A DNA stretch of 64,000 nucleotides from Brucella pseudintermedia (GTDB lineage: Bacteria > Pseudomonadota > Alphaproteobacteria > Rhizobiales > Rhizobiaceae), in NCBI RefSeq assembly GCF_042697365.1, contig NZ_CP137604.1; one strand, written 5' to 3'. Below, in pieces: positions 33,984 through 42,331 of this stretch. Both the position numbers and the translations under genes were made by a program. The notes below the pieces were generated by a model, which was given only the letters and a program-made list of their open reading frames with translations, did no database searches and was not told the origin of the DNA. The first letter of the stretch is position 1, and the number at the start of each line of letters is the position of its first letter.

Positions 33984-34946
33984 ATGTCCAGCATTCTGAC
34001 TAACGCTTCGGCGATGACCGCTCTGCAGACTCTTGCTAACACCAACAAGAATCTCGCAACAACTCAAAGCCGAATTTCGACTGGTATGAAGGTTGCCGAA
34101 GCTTCGGACAATGCAGCTTATTGGTCTATTGCAACGACCATGCGCTCCGACAACAAGGCAAATGATGTCATTGCCAGCTCGCTTGGTCTCGGTGGCGCTA
34201 AGCTCGACACTGCTTACACTGCAGTGAAAGACACCATCTCTGTGGTCGATCAGATCAAGGAAAAAGTTCTGTCGGCAAAGAACGCATCCGCAGATGACCG
34301 TGCAAAGATCCAGACCGAAATCACCGCTCTGCAGAAGCAGCTCGGTGAAAGCGTCAAGGCTTCTTACGCAGGTTCCAATCTGTTGAGCACGGATTCGTCA
34401 GAAGATCCGGCTGATCCTGCTACAGAACCAGCGAACAATTTCAGTATTGTTTCGTCTTACAATCGCGCGTCCGATGGAACGATTAGCACCGGTTCTATCG
34501 ATGTTGATCTCAAGTCAGTTCGATTGGTCGATACAAACGCTGACGACACCGCAGAGAGAACTGGCATTCTCGATACGGCCTTCACAATTTCTGCCGATGG
34601 AGCAACGACAGAAGTCAAGGCAAGTGTCCTTGATCTCGATGTTTCAGGCGCTGACATTGACAATGCCGCTCTCGACAAAATGCTTGCAGGTATCGAAAAG
34701 GCGGCTGGTGGACTTGCTACTGCTGCTTCTACACTCGGTGCGGCAAACAACCGTGTAGCACTGCAGACGACGTTGGTTAAGAGCCTGTCGGATGCGATTG
34801 ACCGTGGTATCGGTGCAATGGTCGACGCTGACATGAATGCTGAATCGGCCCGCCTTTCGGCACTCCAGGTTCAGCAGCAGCTCGGTGTTCAGGCGCTCTC
34901 GATTGCAAATCAGAGCACCCAGAATATCTTGTCGCTCTTCCGTTAA
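33984..34946 (+). CDS. Flagellin (orphan copy)
   Basis: A 320-residue flagellin with both conserved coiled-coil ends: N-terminal SSILTNASAMTALQTLANTN to ASDNAAYWSIATTMRSDNKA, and C-terminal DMNAESARLSALQVQQQLGV ending SIANQSTQNILSLFR. The central D2/D3 region (about 130-230) is variable and acidic. Exported by the flagellar type III system, it would form filament. I start at ATG 33984, the conserved MSS beginning, not ATG 33951. Base composition is more AT-rich than the flanking operons. No other flagellar genes are in the window. A strong terminator follows, so it is monocistronic. Confidence 0.95.
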   Translation: MSSILTNASAMTALQTLANTNKNLATTQSRISTGMKVAEASDNAAYWSIATTMRSDNKANDVIASSLGLGGAKLDTAYTAVKDTISVVDQIKEKVLSAKNASADDRAKIQTEITALQKQLGESVKASYAGSNLLSTDSSEDPADPATEPANNFSIVSSYNRASDGTISTGSIDVDLKSVRLVDTNADDTAERTGILDTAFTISADGATTEVKASVLDLDVSGADIDNAALDKMLAGIEKAAGGLATAASTLGAANNRVALQTTLVKSLSDAIDRGIGAMVDADMNAESARLSALQVQQQLGVQALSIANQSTQNILSLFR

Positions 34947-34973
34947 TAAGAGGACGGATTTGGGCGGGGCAAG

Positions 34974-34997
34974 AAGCGGGCGGGAAACTGCCCGCTT
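34974..34997 (+). terminator. Terminator of the flagellin gene
   Basis: AAGCGGGC (34974-34981) pairs with GCCCGCTT (34990-34997), followed by a T-run, 28 bp after the flagellin stop. Confidence 0.92.
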
Positions 34998-34999
34998 TT

Positions 35000-35236
35000 T
35001 TAGGTCGAAACTCTAACAACGTTTGTCTCAACAATCGCGCTAGATAAATCGCACCTCTCCGTTGACCCTATAATCAGCTTGGTCGAGTAGCTATCTCGTC
35101 TGCGAGCGCTACTATCCCGAATAGACCCTCTCGTCGGCTGGGCCATGCGATCTCGGCGCGCTTGATCCTGTGCCTGCAATCGCATGGCCTGCAGAGCGCC
35201 CAAAATTTCGCTCGAATTCTCTACGGTCGTATCCAT
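35000..35236 (-). CDS. Hypothetical protein, basic and Ser/Arg-rich
   Basis: A 78-residue soluble protein with a helical start (ENSSEILGALQAMRLQAQDQARRDRM) and an Arg/Ser-rich middle. AGGAG lies eight bases before ATG 35236, and the gene follows the chimeric ORF by 11 bp, so the two look like an operon. The frame ends close to the flagellin terminator on the opposite strand. No recognised family. Confidence 0.45.
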   Translation of the reverse strand: MDTTVENSSEILGALQAMRLQAQDQARRDRMAQPTRGSIRDSSARRRDSYSTKLIIGSTERCDLSSAIVETNVVRVST

Positions 35237-35247
35237 ACCCATTTCTC

Positions 35248-35805
35248 CTAACTTCCGATAACTACATTCTGAGGGAGCCAGATCGGCTTGCATGTTACTG
35301 CCAGATTTCGCGTCAGGAGGTCTTCTTCACGGATCGGGTCGACGTCCAATTCTATTCTGGTGGGCATCGATTCGATGACAGCCACGGGGTCGCCCTCATA
35401 GAGAGCAGCGGATTTCTGCTCGGCGTAGGAGTTGATGATGTCGACGAAATGCACCTTCGTGCGGAGCTGACCAGCTACGGTCGGCGTCGACGGATCTGGA
35501 TATGTCATCGTGTAAATGACGTCGCCCGTTTCCTCATCTGACCCCGATGCGACAGGCGGAGGTGTGCCGTCGCCAAGGCATGCAAGGATCGTCACCTCGG
35601 CATAGCGTTTCGCGCCATCGGCCACGAGTTTGATGCTCGAAATCTTGGCGGTTACCTCGCCAATCTTACGGTTCTCAACGCGTGCGGCGTCACGACAGGT
35701 CATCGCGCGAGCCGCCTCGCCAACCGATTTTCCTTGCGACAGCAGAACATCGACCTGGCGCAGCTTCGCGACGATCTCTTCGGGTTTGTGCTTCTTCTGG
35801 GGCAT
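35248..35805 (-). CDS. Chimeric ORF: IS OrfA start fused in frame to an unknown protein
   Basis: A 185-residue frame whose first ~31 residues are identical to OrfA of the IS at 32.4 kb (MPQKKHKPEEIVAKLRQVDV... up to SVGEA). After that it is unrelated, beginning ARAMTCRDAARVENRKIGEV. The rest is a mixed alpha/beta protein (KRYAEVTILACLGDG, TVAGQLRTKVHFVDIIN, TRNLAVTCKPIWLPQNVV) that I cannot assign. The IS fragment therefore removed the original N-terminus and supplies a start codon and ribosome site. Whether it is expressed or a decaying pseudogene is unknown. Confidence 0.55.
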   Translation of the reverse strand: MPQKKHKPEEIVAKLRQVDVLLSQGKSVGEAARAMTCRDAARVENRKIGEVTAKISSIKLVADGAKRYAEVTILACLGDGTPPPVASGSDEETGDVIYTMTYPDPSTPTVAGQLRTKVHFVDIINSYAEQKSAALYEGDPVAVIESMPTRIELDVDPIREEDLLTRNLAVTCKPIWLPQNVVIGS

Positions 35806-35869
35806 TCCAACGTCCTCCTACGGCTCAATAGCCTACTTCAGGGAGGACCACTTTTCAGGGGGCAGACCA
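35712..35869 (-). mobile_element. Truncated second copy of the IS3-family element
   Basis: About 158 bp of the IS left end in reverse orientation: the terminal repeat (read inward TGGTCTGCCCCCTG) ends at 35869, and orfA sequence runs to about 35712. It is almost identical to the intact copy over this length. Identity fades over 35702-35712, where the unrelated gene begins. The right part is missing. Confidence 0.85.
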
Positions 35870-35886
35870 GTTTCGCAGTAGCAGCA

Positions 35887-37677
35887 GTGATCTGTGCGCT
35901 TAGCGCCTCATTGAATACGCTGCATGTTGACTGGATTATGATAGCCCTGCTCTGTTTATGCGTGTCTGTGGCATGCAGGGTTTGTTTCGCTGCGACGCAT
36001 TACAGGCGTACCGTCCAGCACTACACCCGCTACGTTAAAGAGGTTGACAGGCGAGGGGTCGTATTCCCCGGGGAGAGACGGAACTATCTCGCGGACCGTC
36101 GCAAGAGACCTGCTCTGAGCGGGCATTTGTGGGTGCTGGAAGTTGCCGCGACAGTTATGCTGGTATTTCCACTTATGACCTTTGCCACAAGCTGGCGGTA
36201 CAGCGATCTTATGGATCAGCCTGTCGCAACGGTGCTGACAGATCAATTTGCTTCCCTTTTTGAGATTGCCGCTGGAAACGATGCCGTAGAAACAACCAGT
36301 TTTGTGTCACTTGCCGCCAAGATGAACAAGGCGGCTTCGTTGCTTGAGAGCGATCGTTCGACAGAAAGCGTTCGGTTGCGAGATGTCAGCCGTCCTCTGG
36401 ATATTGTTGGTTTTCGTTCCCAACTCACGAAGTTGTCGGACCAGACGACGAAATCTGTCAAGCCGCTGACCCCGTTGATTGCCCGCCAACGCAAGTTGGA
36501 AAAGCTGGCTGAACTTTATCGCCAGGCATCGGTTGAAGAACGCCGGGACATTCAAAAGACTTTGGCACAGTGGGGGCCGCTGCTTGAAGCAGCATCCTTG
36601 TTGGATCCGCTTCTTGAGGCAGCTTTGTGGGAACTTCTGCCACCACGCACCAGCGAGGCTCGTTCGATAGTGTCCGCGGAGCAGGAATTGCATCAGGTGC
36701 TGATCAAGCGGCTCCTGGACAGCAACCTCGGCTCGATCGCGAATTTTGAGAAGCAAAACATCGCTCAAGTGGCTGCGCAACTGGAGTTATTATTAAACGC
36801 CAGCGACAGCTTGTTGCTCGCGGTGGTTAATGCTTCAGTTGTATCCTATGAAAATATAGCCAGCCCTTTGGATCTACTTCCACGCCAGAAGCAGGACGAC
36901 GAAGCCGTATCAGCACCCCGGTTTCTCGATGACATGATATATAATGTAATCGGTAGCACTGATCGCTCCGACAATGCGCCGCGTCTGGCTGTATTTAATG
37001 AGGCACTTCCGGTCTGGAGTGAAGAGGTCATCGGCTGGGGAGGCTTTCTGAAACAGGCTGTTCGTTGCCTGAATACGGTTGCACCAGATGACCGGAACGT
37101 TGTTCGGACGATGATATCAGAGGTGCTGAAGACCGCTCAAAACGTTAATGAGCAAGAAAAGTCGCGATATTGGCCCCGTGCTTCGAACCGGATGTTCGAT
37201 ATCCCAGCCTGCCGCGCGCCCTATGCGGCTGTCGCCGTTACGGTTCCAACCCGTGAGGGGCTCCAAGCGAAGATTGCAGATCTCAGCGCGGAAAAAAACT
37301 CAGGCGAAGCCAGAAAAGCGGCGCAGTACGCAGTGGCAATCGCTGACGAAGGATATTGGGGCGGTGAGTTGAGAAGTTTCGCCAACAACTATCTTGCATA
37401 CGATAGTCTGCAGAAGGGTTTGCCGCGACGGGCGCTGTATTATCTCGACGGTGCCGCTGACCAGTATGGTTTATGCGGTCAGATAAGGGCCTTGCGCGGG
37501 GCGACGTTGCAAGCTCTCGGCGAGAACGGACGCGCATTGCAGGAGTTCCGGGCTTCCAGGCGGACATATACATGTCCGTTCGCGGACAGTGCCTTCTTAT
37601 ACGATGATGCCGATATCGATCGTGCGATTGAAAAACTGGAAAGGGGAACGGAAGTTTCGGGGTCATCGCTGCATTGA
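35887..37677 (+). CDS. Large unknown membrane protein, probably 5'-truncated by IS remnant
   Basis: About 596 residues from a GTG at 35887. The open frame extends left through the antisense of the IS remnant to 35734, and ATG 35938 is an alternative. Two hydrophobic segments lie near the N-terminus, the second around MIALLCLCVSVACRVCFA. A third (VLEVAATVMLVFPLMTFA) precedes a long ~500-residue extracytoplasmic or cytoplasmic helical region (RQRKLEKLAELYRQASVEER). The C-terminus has TPR-like helices (RALYYLDGAADQYG, RALRGATLQALGENGRALQEF) and a few cysteines. No ribosome site supports any start. I do not recognise it. Confidence 0.55.
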   Translation: MICALSASLNTLHVDWIMIALLCLCVSVACRVCFAATHYRRTVQHYTRYVKEVDRRGVVFPGERRNYLADRRKRPALSGHLWVLEVAATVMLVFPLMTFATSWRYSDLMDQPVATVLTDQFASLFEIAAGNDAVETTSFVSLAAKMNKAASLLESDRSTESVRLRDVSRPLDIVGFRSQLTKLSDQTTKSVKPLTPLIARQRKLEKLAELYRQASVEERRDIQKTLAQWGPLLEAASLLDPLLEAALWELLPPRTSEARSIVSAEQELHQVLIKRLLDSNLGSIANFEKQNIAQVAAQLELLLNASDSLLLAVVNASVVSYENIASPLDLLPRQKQDDEAVSAPRFLDDMIYNVIGSTDRSDNAPRLAVFNEALPVWSEEVIGWGGFLKQAVRCLNTVAPDDRNVVRTMISEVLKTAQNVNEQEKSRYWPRASNRMFDIPACRAPYAAVAVTVPTREGLQAKIADLSAEKNSGEARKAAQYAVAIADEGYWGGELRSFANNYLAYDSLQKGLPRRALYYLDGAADQYGLCGQIRALRGATLQALGENGRALQEFRASRRTYTCPFADSAFLYDDADIDRAIEKLERGTEVSGSSLH

Positions 37678-37699
37678 ATATGCAGCGGTGACATAAGTG

Positions 37700-37860
37700 A
37701 CTGACTCATTAGATCGCAGCCCAATTCGAATCGAAGCGAGTTGGACGGATGCGATGAAGTTATCGTCGCGTTTCTCCTATCTGGTTGCAACGGCTCGAAA
37801 GTGTTTGAGTTTGCTAAAGAACCTCTCGACGGCATTGCGCTGTTTATAGTCATGGGCTGA
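37700..37860 (-). pseudogene. IS5-family transposase C-terminal remnant
   Basis: Not an intact frame. The minus strand reads HDYKQRNAVERFFSKLKHFR, then AVATR, a TAG stop where relatives have Tyr, then EKRDDNFIASVQLASIRI. This is the characteristic end of IS427-group/IS5 DDE transposases (YKxRNxxERFFxKLKxFR with the catalytic Glu). The 5' part is absent. It marks the right edge of the accessory block, just before the end-joining cluster. Confidence 0.75.
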
Positions 37861-37961
37861 AGGCTGCGACATTGACGCGGTTCGGCATGGGGCAATGCCG
37901 GAACAATTGGGGCTGTTGCCGAGTTTGTCCTGCGTAGCAATCAGATAGCGCGAGAGGACAA

Positions 37962-38084
37962 ATGGGTGAATTCTTGTTTTGGGTCGTTTTGATCGGCTTG
38001 CCTGCGCTTCTCGCCGGCGGTTTTGCCTATGCGCACTATCTCAAGCGTACCGGCGGAACGACCCGGCACGAAGATGGAGCCTGA
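37962..38084 (+). CDS. Small single-pass membrane protein upstream of ku
   Basis: A 40-residue ORF with one hydrophobic helix (EFLFWVVLIGLPALLAGGFAYA) and a polar tail (HYLKRTGGTTRHEDGA). AGAGG lies four bases before the ATG, and the stop is 16 bp upstream of the ku start. The good ribosome site and clean membrane topology support a real gene. It has no known family that I recognise. Confidence 0.55.
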   Translation: MGEFLFWVVLIGLPALLAGGFAYAHYLKRTGGTTRHEDGA

Positions 38085-38100
38085 GGAAGCGAGACAATCG

Positions 38101-38958
38101 ATGGCGCCTCGTGCAAATTGGAAAGGCCAACTGAAGATCGAGCAGCTCTTGTGTCCTGTCGCGCTCTACACGGCAGCATCGACTTCGGAACGCGTTTCGT
38201 TTCACCTGATTAATCGCAAGACCGGAAACCGCCTCAGCCGGGAGTTTGTGGACAGCGATACGGGCAAGCCCGTACCGCGCGATAACCAGGTCAAGGGCTA
38301 CGAGGTTTCGTCCGGCTCTTACTTGAGTTTCGACGAAGAGGAAATCACTTCCGCAATCCCCGAAAGCGACAAGACGCTCAATGTTACCCATTTTATCAAA
38401 TGCGATGAAATCGATGACGTCTATCTCGACCGGCCGTATTATCTTGCGCCAGCCGGCGATGACGACAGTTTCGTGCTGGTTCGCGACGGAATGAAAGCTG
38501 AAAAGGTGGCGGCGATAGCGGAGGCCGTCCTTTTTCGTCGTGCGCGACAGGTCCTCATCCGTCCTCATAATCAGGGTTTGATCGCCACCACGCTCAATTT
38601 TCAATATGAGGTGCGCGCTGCGGCGGAGGCATTCGCTGATCTGGGCTCTTTCAAGTTCGATCGAGAAATGCTCGATCTGGCGAAACACATCATCGACACC
38701 AAGATGGGCAGTTTTGACCCCGCAAGCTTCGACGACCGGTACGATGCCGCGCTGGCTGATTTGATCAAGGCAAAGATGGAAGGCAAGCCGCTCAGGAAAC
38801 CGGCCGCGCCAAAAACCGCGGAGGTCATCGATCTCAAGGAGGCTCTTCGCAAGAGTGCGGGCCTCGGTGGGGGCGGGCGGAAGGCAGCCAAACCAACAAA
38901 AGGCAGAACGAAGTCGCGGGCTGAAACCGGCTTGAAGTCTCGAAAGAGGGCAGGGTGA
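38101..38958 (+). CDS. ku: Ku DNA end-binding protein (first copy)
   Basis: A 285-residue bacterial Ku that forms a ring on double-strand ends and recruits LigD for non-homologous end joining. It starts with the family's MAPRANWKGQLKIEQL and has RVSFHLINRKTGNRLSREFVD, LDRPYYLAPAGDDDSFVLVRDGM and MLDLAKHIIDTKMGSFDPASF. A Lys/Arg-rich C-terminal tail follows (GRKAAKPTKGRTKSRAETG). The frame is open to 38023, but 38101 gives the family N-terminus. ligD starts three bases past its stop. Confidence 0.93.
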   Translation: MAPRANWKGQLKIEQLLCPVALYTAASTSERVSFHLINRKTGNRLSREFVDSDTGKPVPRDNQVKGYEVSSGSYLSFDEEEITSAIPESDKTLNVTHFIKCDEIDDVYLDRPYYLAPAGDDDSFVLVRDGMKAEKVAAIAEAVLFRRARQVLIRPHNQGLIATTLNFQYEVRAAAEAFADLGSFKFDREMLDLAKHIIDTKMGSFDPASFDDRYDAALADLIKAKMEGKPLRKPAAPKTAEVIDLKEALRKSAGLGGGGRKAAKPTKGRTKSRAETGLKSRKRAG

Positions 38959-38960
38959 TC

Positions 38961-41474
38961 ATGGGACAGCCACTCGAAACCTATCGGAAGAAGCGCGATT
39001 TCACTCTGACCAGCGAGCCACGGGGCAAGTCCGCGCGGACAAAAGGTGACATCTTTGTCGTGCAGAAACATGATGCGCGGCGGCTGCATTATGACTTTCG
39101 CCTCGAAATGGATGGCGTTCTGAAAAGCTGGGCCGTGACGCGCGGCCCAAGCCTCGTTCCCGGCGAAAAGCGCCTGGCGGTGCATGTGGAGGATCATCCC
39201 CTTGAATATGCGGGCTTTGAAGGCACAATACCCAAGGGCGAATATGGCGGCGGCACGGTTATCGTCTGGGATACGGGACGTTGGAAATCCACCGGCGATG
39301 CACATAAACAATACAGGAAAGGGCACCTAGAGTTTGAACTCACCGGGGAAAAACTCAAAGGACGCTGGCATCTTGTCCGTATGCATGGAAAGCCCGGCGA
39401 GAAGCGGGAGAACTGGCTTCTCATCAAGGGAGAGGACGAGTTCGCCAGGGAGCCCGATGAGCCAGACATTCTCGAAGAAAAACCTGAATCGGTAAAAACC
39501 GGACGCGTGATCGCCGATGTTGAAGACGAGGCCCCCGGCTGGTCGTCGAAAACCGGCCCGATCAAGAAGAAGGCGGCCACCCGGAGGAAAGTTGCGGCCT
39601 CACCCCCAAAAAACAGTCGGAAACGAGCTATGCCGGACTTTATCGAGCCCGAGCTGGCCACGCTCGTACCGGCTGCGCCGGAAGGAGATCGCTGGCTTCA
39701 TGAGATAAAGTTTGACGGTTATCGTGTTCAGGCCCATGTGGCGCAGGGCGAGGTAAAGCTCTATTCGCGCGGCGGACTGGATTGGACCGAAAAATTCGGT
39801 CAGCAGATCGTTGCCGACCTTTTGGGGACAGGTGCGGACGAAGCCATTTTCGACGGCGAAATAGTTGTCGAAAATCAGTCGGGGCTATCCGATTTTTCGG
39901 CCTTGCAGGAAGATCTGAGCCAGGGTCGGTCGGACCGTTTCACTTACTATCTCTTCGATCTTCTCCATTTGGACGGGAACGACCTACGGGGCACGCCCTT
40001 GGTTGAGCGCAAAAAGCTGCTCGAAAAACTGCTTTCCAGAACGTCGTCCACTCTGCGCTTCAGCGAGGCATTCGATGCCGATGGCGCTGCGGTATGGGAG
40101 AATGCGTGCGGACTTGGTCTTGAAGGGATTGTGTCGAAGCTGAAGGATGCGGCGTACAAAAGCGGGCGCAGCAACGATTGGCGCAAGTCCAAATGCATTG
40201 GACGGCAGGAATTTGTTATTGCGGGTTATGTTCCCTCAACAGCGACAAGAGGTGCAATAGGCTCGCTGCTATTGGGAGTACAGGATAAAAAGGGGCTGGT
40301 TTCGGTGGGCCGTGTGGGAACCGGCTTTTCGGTCAAGGTTGCCAAGGAACTTTACAAACGGCTGCACGCCATGCGGTCGGAACAAAGCCCCTTCGCGGTG
40401 CCATTGACCGCAGATGAAAGGCGCGGCGCGAAGTTCGTCAAGCCGAAACTGGTGGCGGAGATCGAATTTCGCGCATGGACCGCCGACAAGCGGGTGCGTC
40501 ACGCTTCCTTTCGGGGGCTGCGCGAGGACAAGTCTGCCAGCGATGTCACATGGGAGGAGCAAAACGTGCCAGCTCGTGTTTCCGACAAGGATACCCAGAA
40601 GACCGATGTCAAGCTCACGCATCCTGACCGTGTCTACTGGCCCGGCGAGGGCGTCACCAAGCAAGGGCTCGCCGATTATTACGCCGAGGTGTGGCCGCGC
40701 ATCGAGCCTTTCATCGTCAATCGCCCCTTGGCCCTGTTGCGCTGTCCTACCGGTATAGAGGGAGAGTTTTTCTTTCAGAAACATGCATGGAAGGGGCTGA
40801 ATGAGCATATTGTCGAAGTTCAGGACCCGAAGGACAAGGACGAGGAGCCTTATATCAGCATCCGCGATTTCAACGGGCTGATCGGTCTGGTGCAAGCCGC
40901 GACACTGGAAATTCATCCTTGGGGATCGACGCTCAGGAACTGGGAATTGCCTGATACACTGACGATGGATCTTGACCCGGGCGAAGGTGTTCCCTGGCCG
41001 CGCGTGATTGAGGCCGCCACCGAAGTCAGGGAGCGACTGGAAAAACTCGGATTGACGGCCTTTGTCAAAACTTCTGGCGGCAAGGGGCTGCATGTGGTGG
41101 CCCCGCTCAAGCCAAAGGCTGGCTGGGACACGCTGAAGAGCTTTACCAAGGCTATCGCCGACCAGATGGCTGCCGACAGCCCGGATCGCTATGTATCGAC
41201 GATTTCCAAAGCCAAGCGCAAAGGCAAGATTCTTATCGATTATCTGCGCAACCAGCGCGGCATGACTGCCGTAGCGCCTTATTCTCCGCGGGCGCGGTCC
41301 GGCGCCGGGGTATCCATGCCGCTTGCCTGGGAGGAAGTCACCCCGGCCATAGGTCCGGCGCATTTTACCATTCCCAACACGCCGACGCGGCTGGCTGCGT
41401 TGAAAAACGACCCCTGGCAGGATTTTCGCAGTGCGGAAACGCCGTTGCCGAAAATGAAAAAACAGGGTGGGTGA
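38961..41474 (+). CDS. ligD: Multifunctional ATP-dependent DNA ligase D
   Basis: An 837-residue LigD with all three domains in the order PE-LIG-POL. The phosphoesterase (about 25-160) has HDARRLHYDFRLEMDG and VEDHPLEYAGFEG. The ligase (about 225-525) has the nucleotidyl lysine in EIKFDGYR (Lys250), EAIFDGEIVV and LEGIVSKLKDAAYKSGRS. The AEP-type polymerase (about 545-830) has LTHPDRVYWP, FFQKHAWKG, LTMDLDPGEGVPW (DxD metal site) and VKTSGGKGLHVVAPL. It seals and processes ends held by Ku. ATG 38961 follows a GGGCAGGG; the frame's GTG at 38955 is inside the ku stop. Confidence 0.95.
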   Translation: MGQPLETYRKKRDFTLTSEPRGKSARTKGDIFVVQKHDARRLHYDFRLEMDGVLKSWAVTRGPSLVPGEKRLAVHVEDHPLEYAGFEGTIPKGEYGGGTVIVWDTGRWKSTGDAHKQYRKGHLEFELTGEKLKGRWHLVRMHGKPGEKRENWLLIKGEDEFAREPDEPDILEEKPESVKTGRVIADVEDEAPGWSSKTGPIKKKAATRRKVAASPPKNSRKRAMPDFIEPELATLVPAAPEGDRWLHEIKFDGYRVQAHVAQGEVKLYSRGGLDWTEKFGQQIVADLLGTGADEAIFDGEIVVENQSGLSDFSALQEDLSQGRSDRFTYYLFDLLHLDGNDLRGTPLVERKKLLEKLLSRTSSTLRFSEAFDADGAAVWENACGLGLEGIVSKLKDAAYKSGRSNDWRKSKCIGRQEFVIAGYVPSTATRGAIGSLLLGVQDKKGLVSVGRVGTGFSVKVAKELYKRLHAMRSEQSPFAVPLTADERRGAKFVKPKLVAEIEFRAWTADKRVRHASFRGLREDKSASDVTWEEQNVPARVSDKDTQKTDVKLTHPDRVYWPGEGVTKQGLADYYAEVWPRIEPFIVNRPLALLRCPTGIEGEFFFQKHAWKGLNEHIVEVQDPKDKDEEPYISIRDFNGLIGLVQAATLEIHPWGSTLRNWELPDTLTMDLDPGEGVPWPRVIEAATEVRERLEKLGLTAFVKTSGGKGLHVVAPLKPKAGWDTLKSFTKAIADQMAADSPDRYVSTISKAKRKGKILIDYLRNQRGMTAVAPYSPRARSGAGVSMPLAWEEVTPAIGPAHFTIPNTPTRLAALKNDPWQDFRSAETPLPKMKKQGG

Positions 41475-41499
41475 CGCTCAACGCCCGAAACGGGCCGCC

Positions 41500-42300
41500 T
41501 TACGATTTCTTGCCTTCCTTGGTCAGGCTCTTGCGCAGCGCGTCCATGATATTGATAACATTGCCTTCGCTGGCCGGTTCGGCCTTGCGGGATTTTGGTC
41601 GGGTTGCCGGTTTCTTTTTCTTCTTGGCAGAGATCATCGACTGGAGGTTTTTCTGTACCGGGTCCTGAAGGAAGTCCGGGTTCCACTCTTCCGTCTTGTC
41701 CTTGATAAGCTTGCGGACCATTGAAAGCAGTTTGGTGTCGGGCTTGCCTTTCCCGACCGCTGAAAAATAGTCGTCGGCTTTGCGGACTTCATCGCCGAAA
41801 CGCAGGGTCCACAAGACGATCCCGCGTCCGCGTGGTTCAAGCAGCACCGCCCGTTCGCGCCGATACATGACGAGGCGAGCCAGACCGAAGACCGAGCTTT
41901 TCTCCATCGCTTCCCGAATGACGGAAAAGGCTTCCTGCCCCACCTTGTCGGAAGGAGCCAGATAGTGCGGCTTGTCATACCAGATCCAACCGATGCTGTC
42001 GCGCGGAACGAACTTGTCGATATCGATGGTTCTGGTGCTCTCAAGCGCCACGGCCTCAAGCTCGTCCTCCTCAAGAACGATATAGCTGCCATCCTCTTTC
42101 TCGAACCCCCTGACCTCGTCCTCGTCGCGAACGGGCTTGTGCGTGACCGAATCCACATACCGGCTGATCACCCGGTTCCCGGTCTCGGCATTGAGGGTAT
42201 GGAAGCGCACTTTTTCGCTTTCGCTGGTTGCAGGCGTCAACTCCACCGCACAGGTGACGAGCGAAAGCTTGAGATAACCTTTCCAGAAACTGTGGGGCAC
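41500..42300 (-). CDS. ku: Ku DNA end-binding protein (second copy)
   Basis: A 266-residue second Ku, starting MPHSFWKGYLKLSLVTCAVE, with KVRFHTLNAETGNRVISRYVD, WYDKPHYLAPSDKVGQEAFSVI and a basic tail (KKKKKPATRPKSRKAEP) ending in a conserved NVINIMDALRKSL helix. The first Ku ends in a similar EVIDLKEALRKS. It is clearly diverged from the first copy, so the pair may form homo- or heterodimers, as reported for Sinorhizobium Ku proteins. It converges on ligD with 25 bp between stops and diverges from the topoisomerase gene. Confidence 0.93.
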   Translation of the reverse strand: MPHSFWKGYLKLSLVTCAVELTPATSESEKVRFHTLNAETGNRVISRYVDSVTHKPVRDEDEVRGFEKEDGSYIVLEEDELEAVALESTRTIDIDKFVPRDSIGWIWYDKPHYLAPSDKVGQEAFSVIREAMEKSSVFGLARLVMYRRERAVLLEPRGRGIVLWTLRFGDEVRKADDYFSAVGKGKPDTKLLSMVRKLIKDKTEEWNPDFLQDPVQKNLQSMISAKKKKKPATRPKSRKAEPASEGNVINIMDALRKSLTKEGKKS

Positions 42301-42331
42301 GATCTGATCCTCCGGAGAACAGGATAACCGG

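Noticed and set aside
31445..38000. A complete integrative element with att sites
   Set aside because: No integrase gene and no second copy of the tRNA 3' end was seen, so only an accessory block is claimed.
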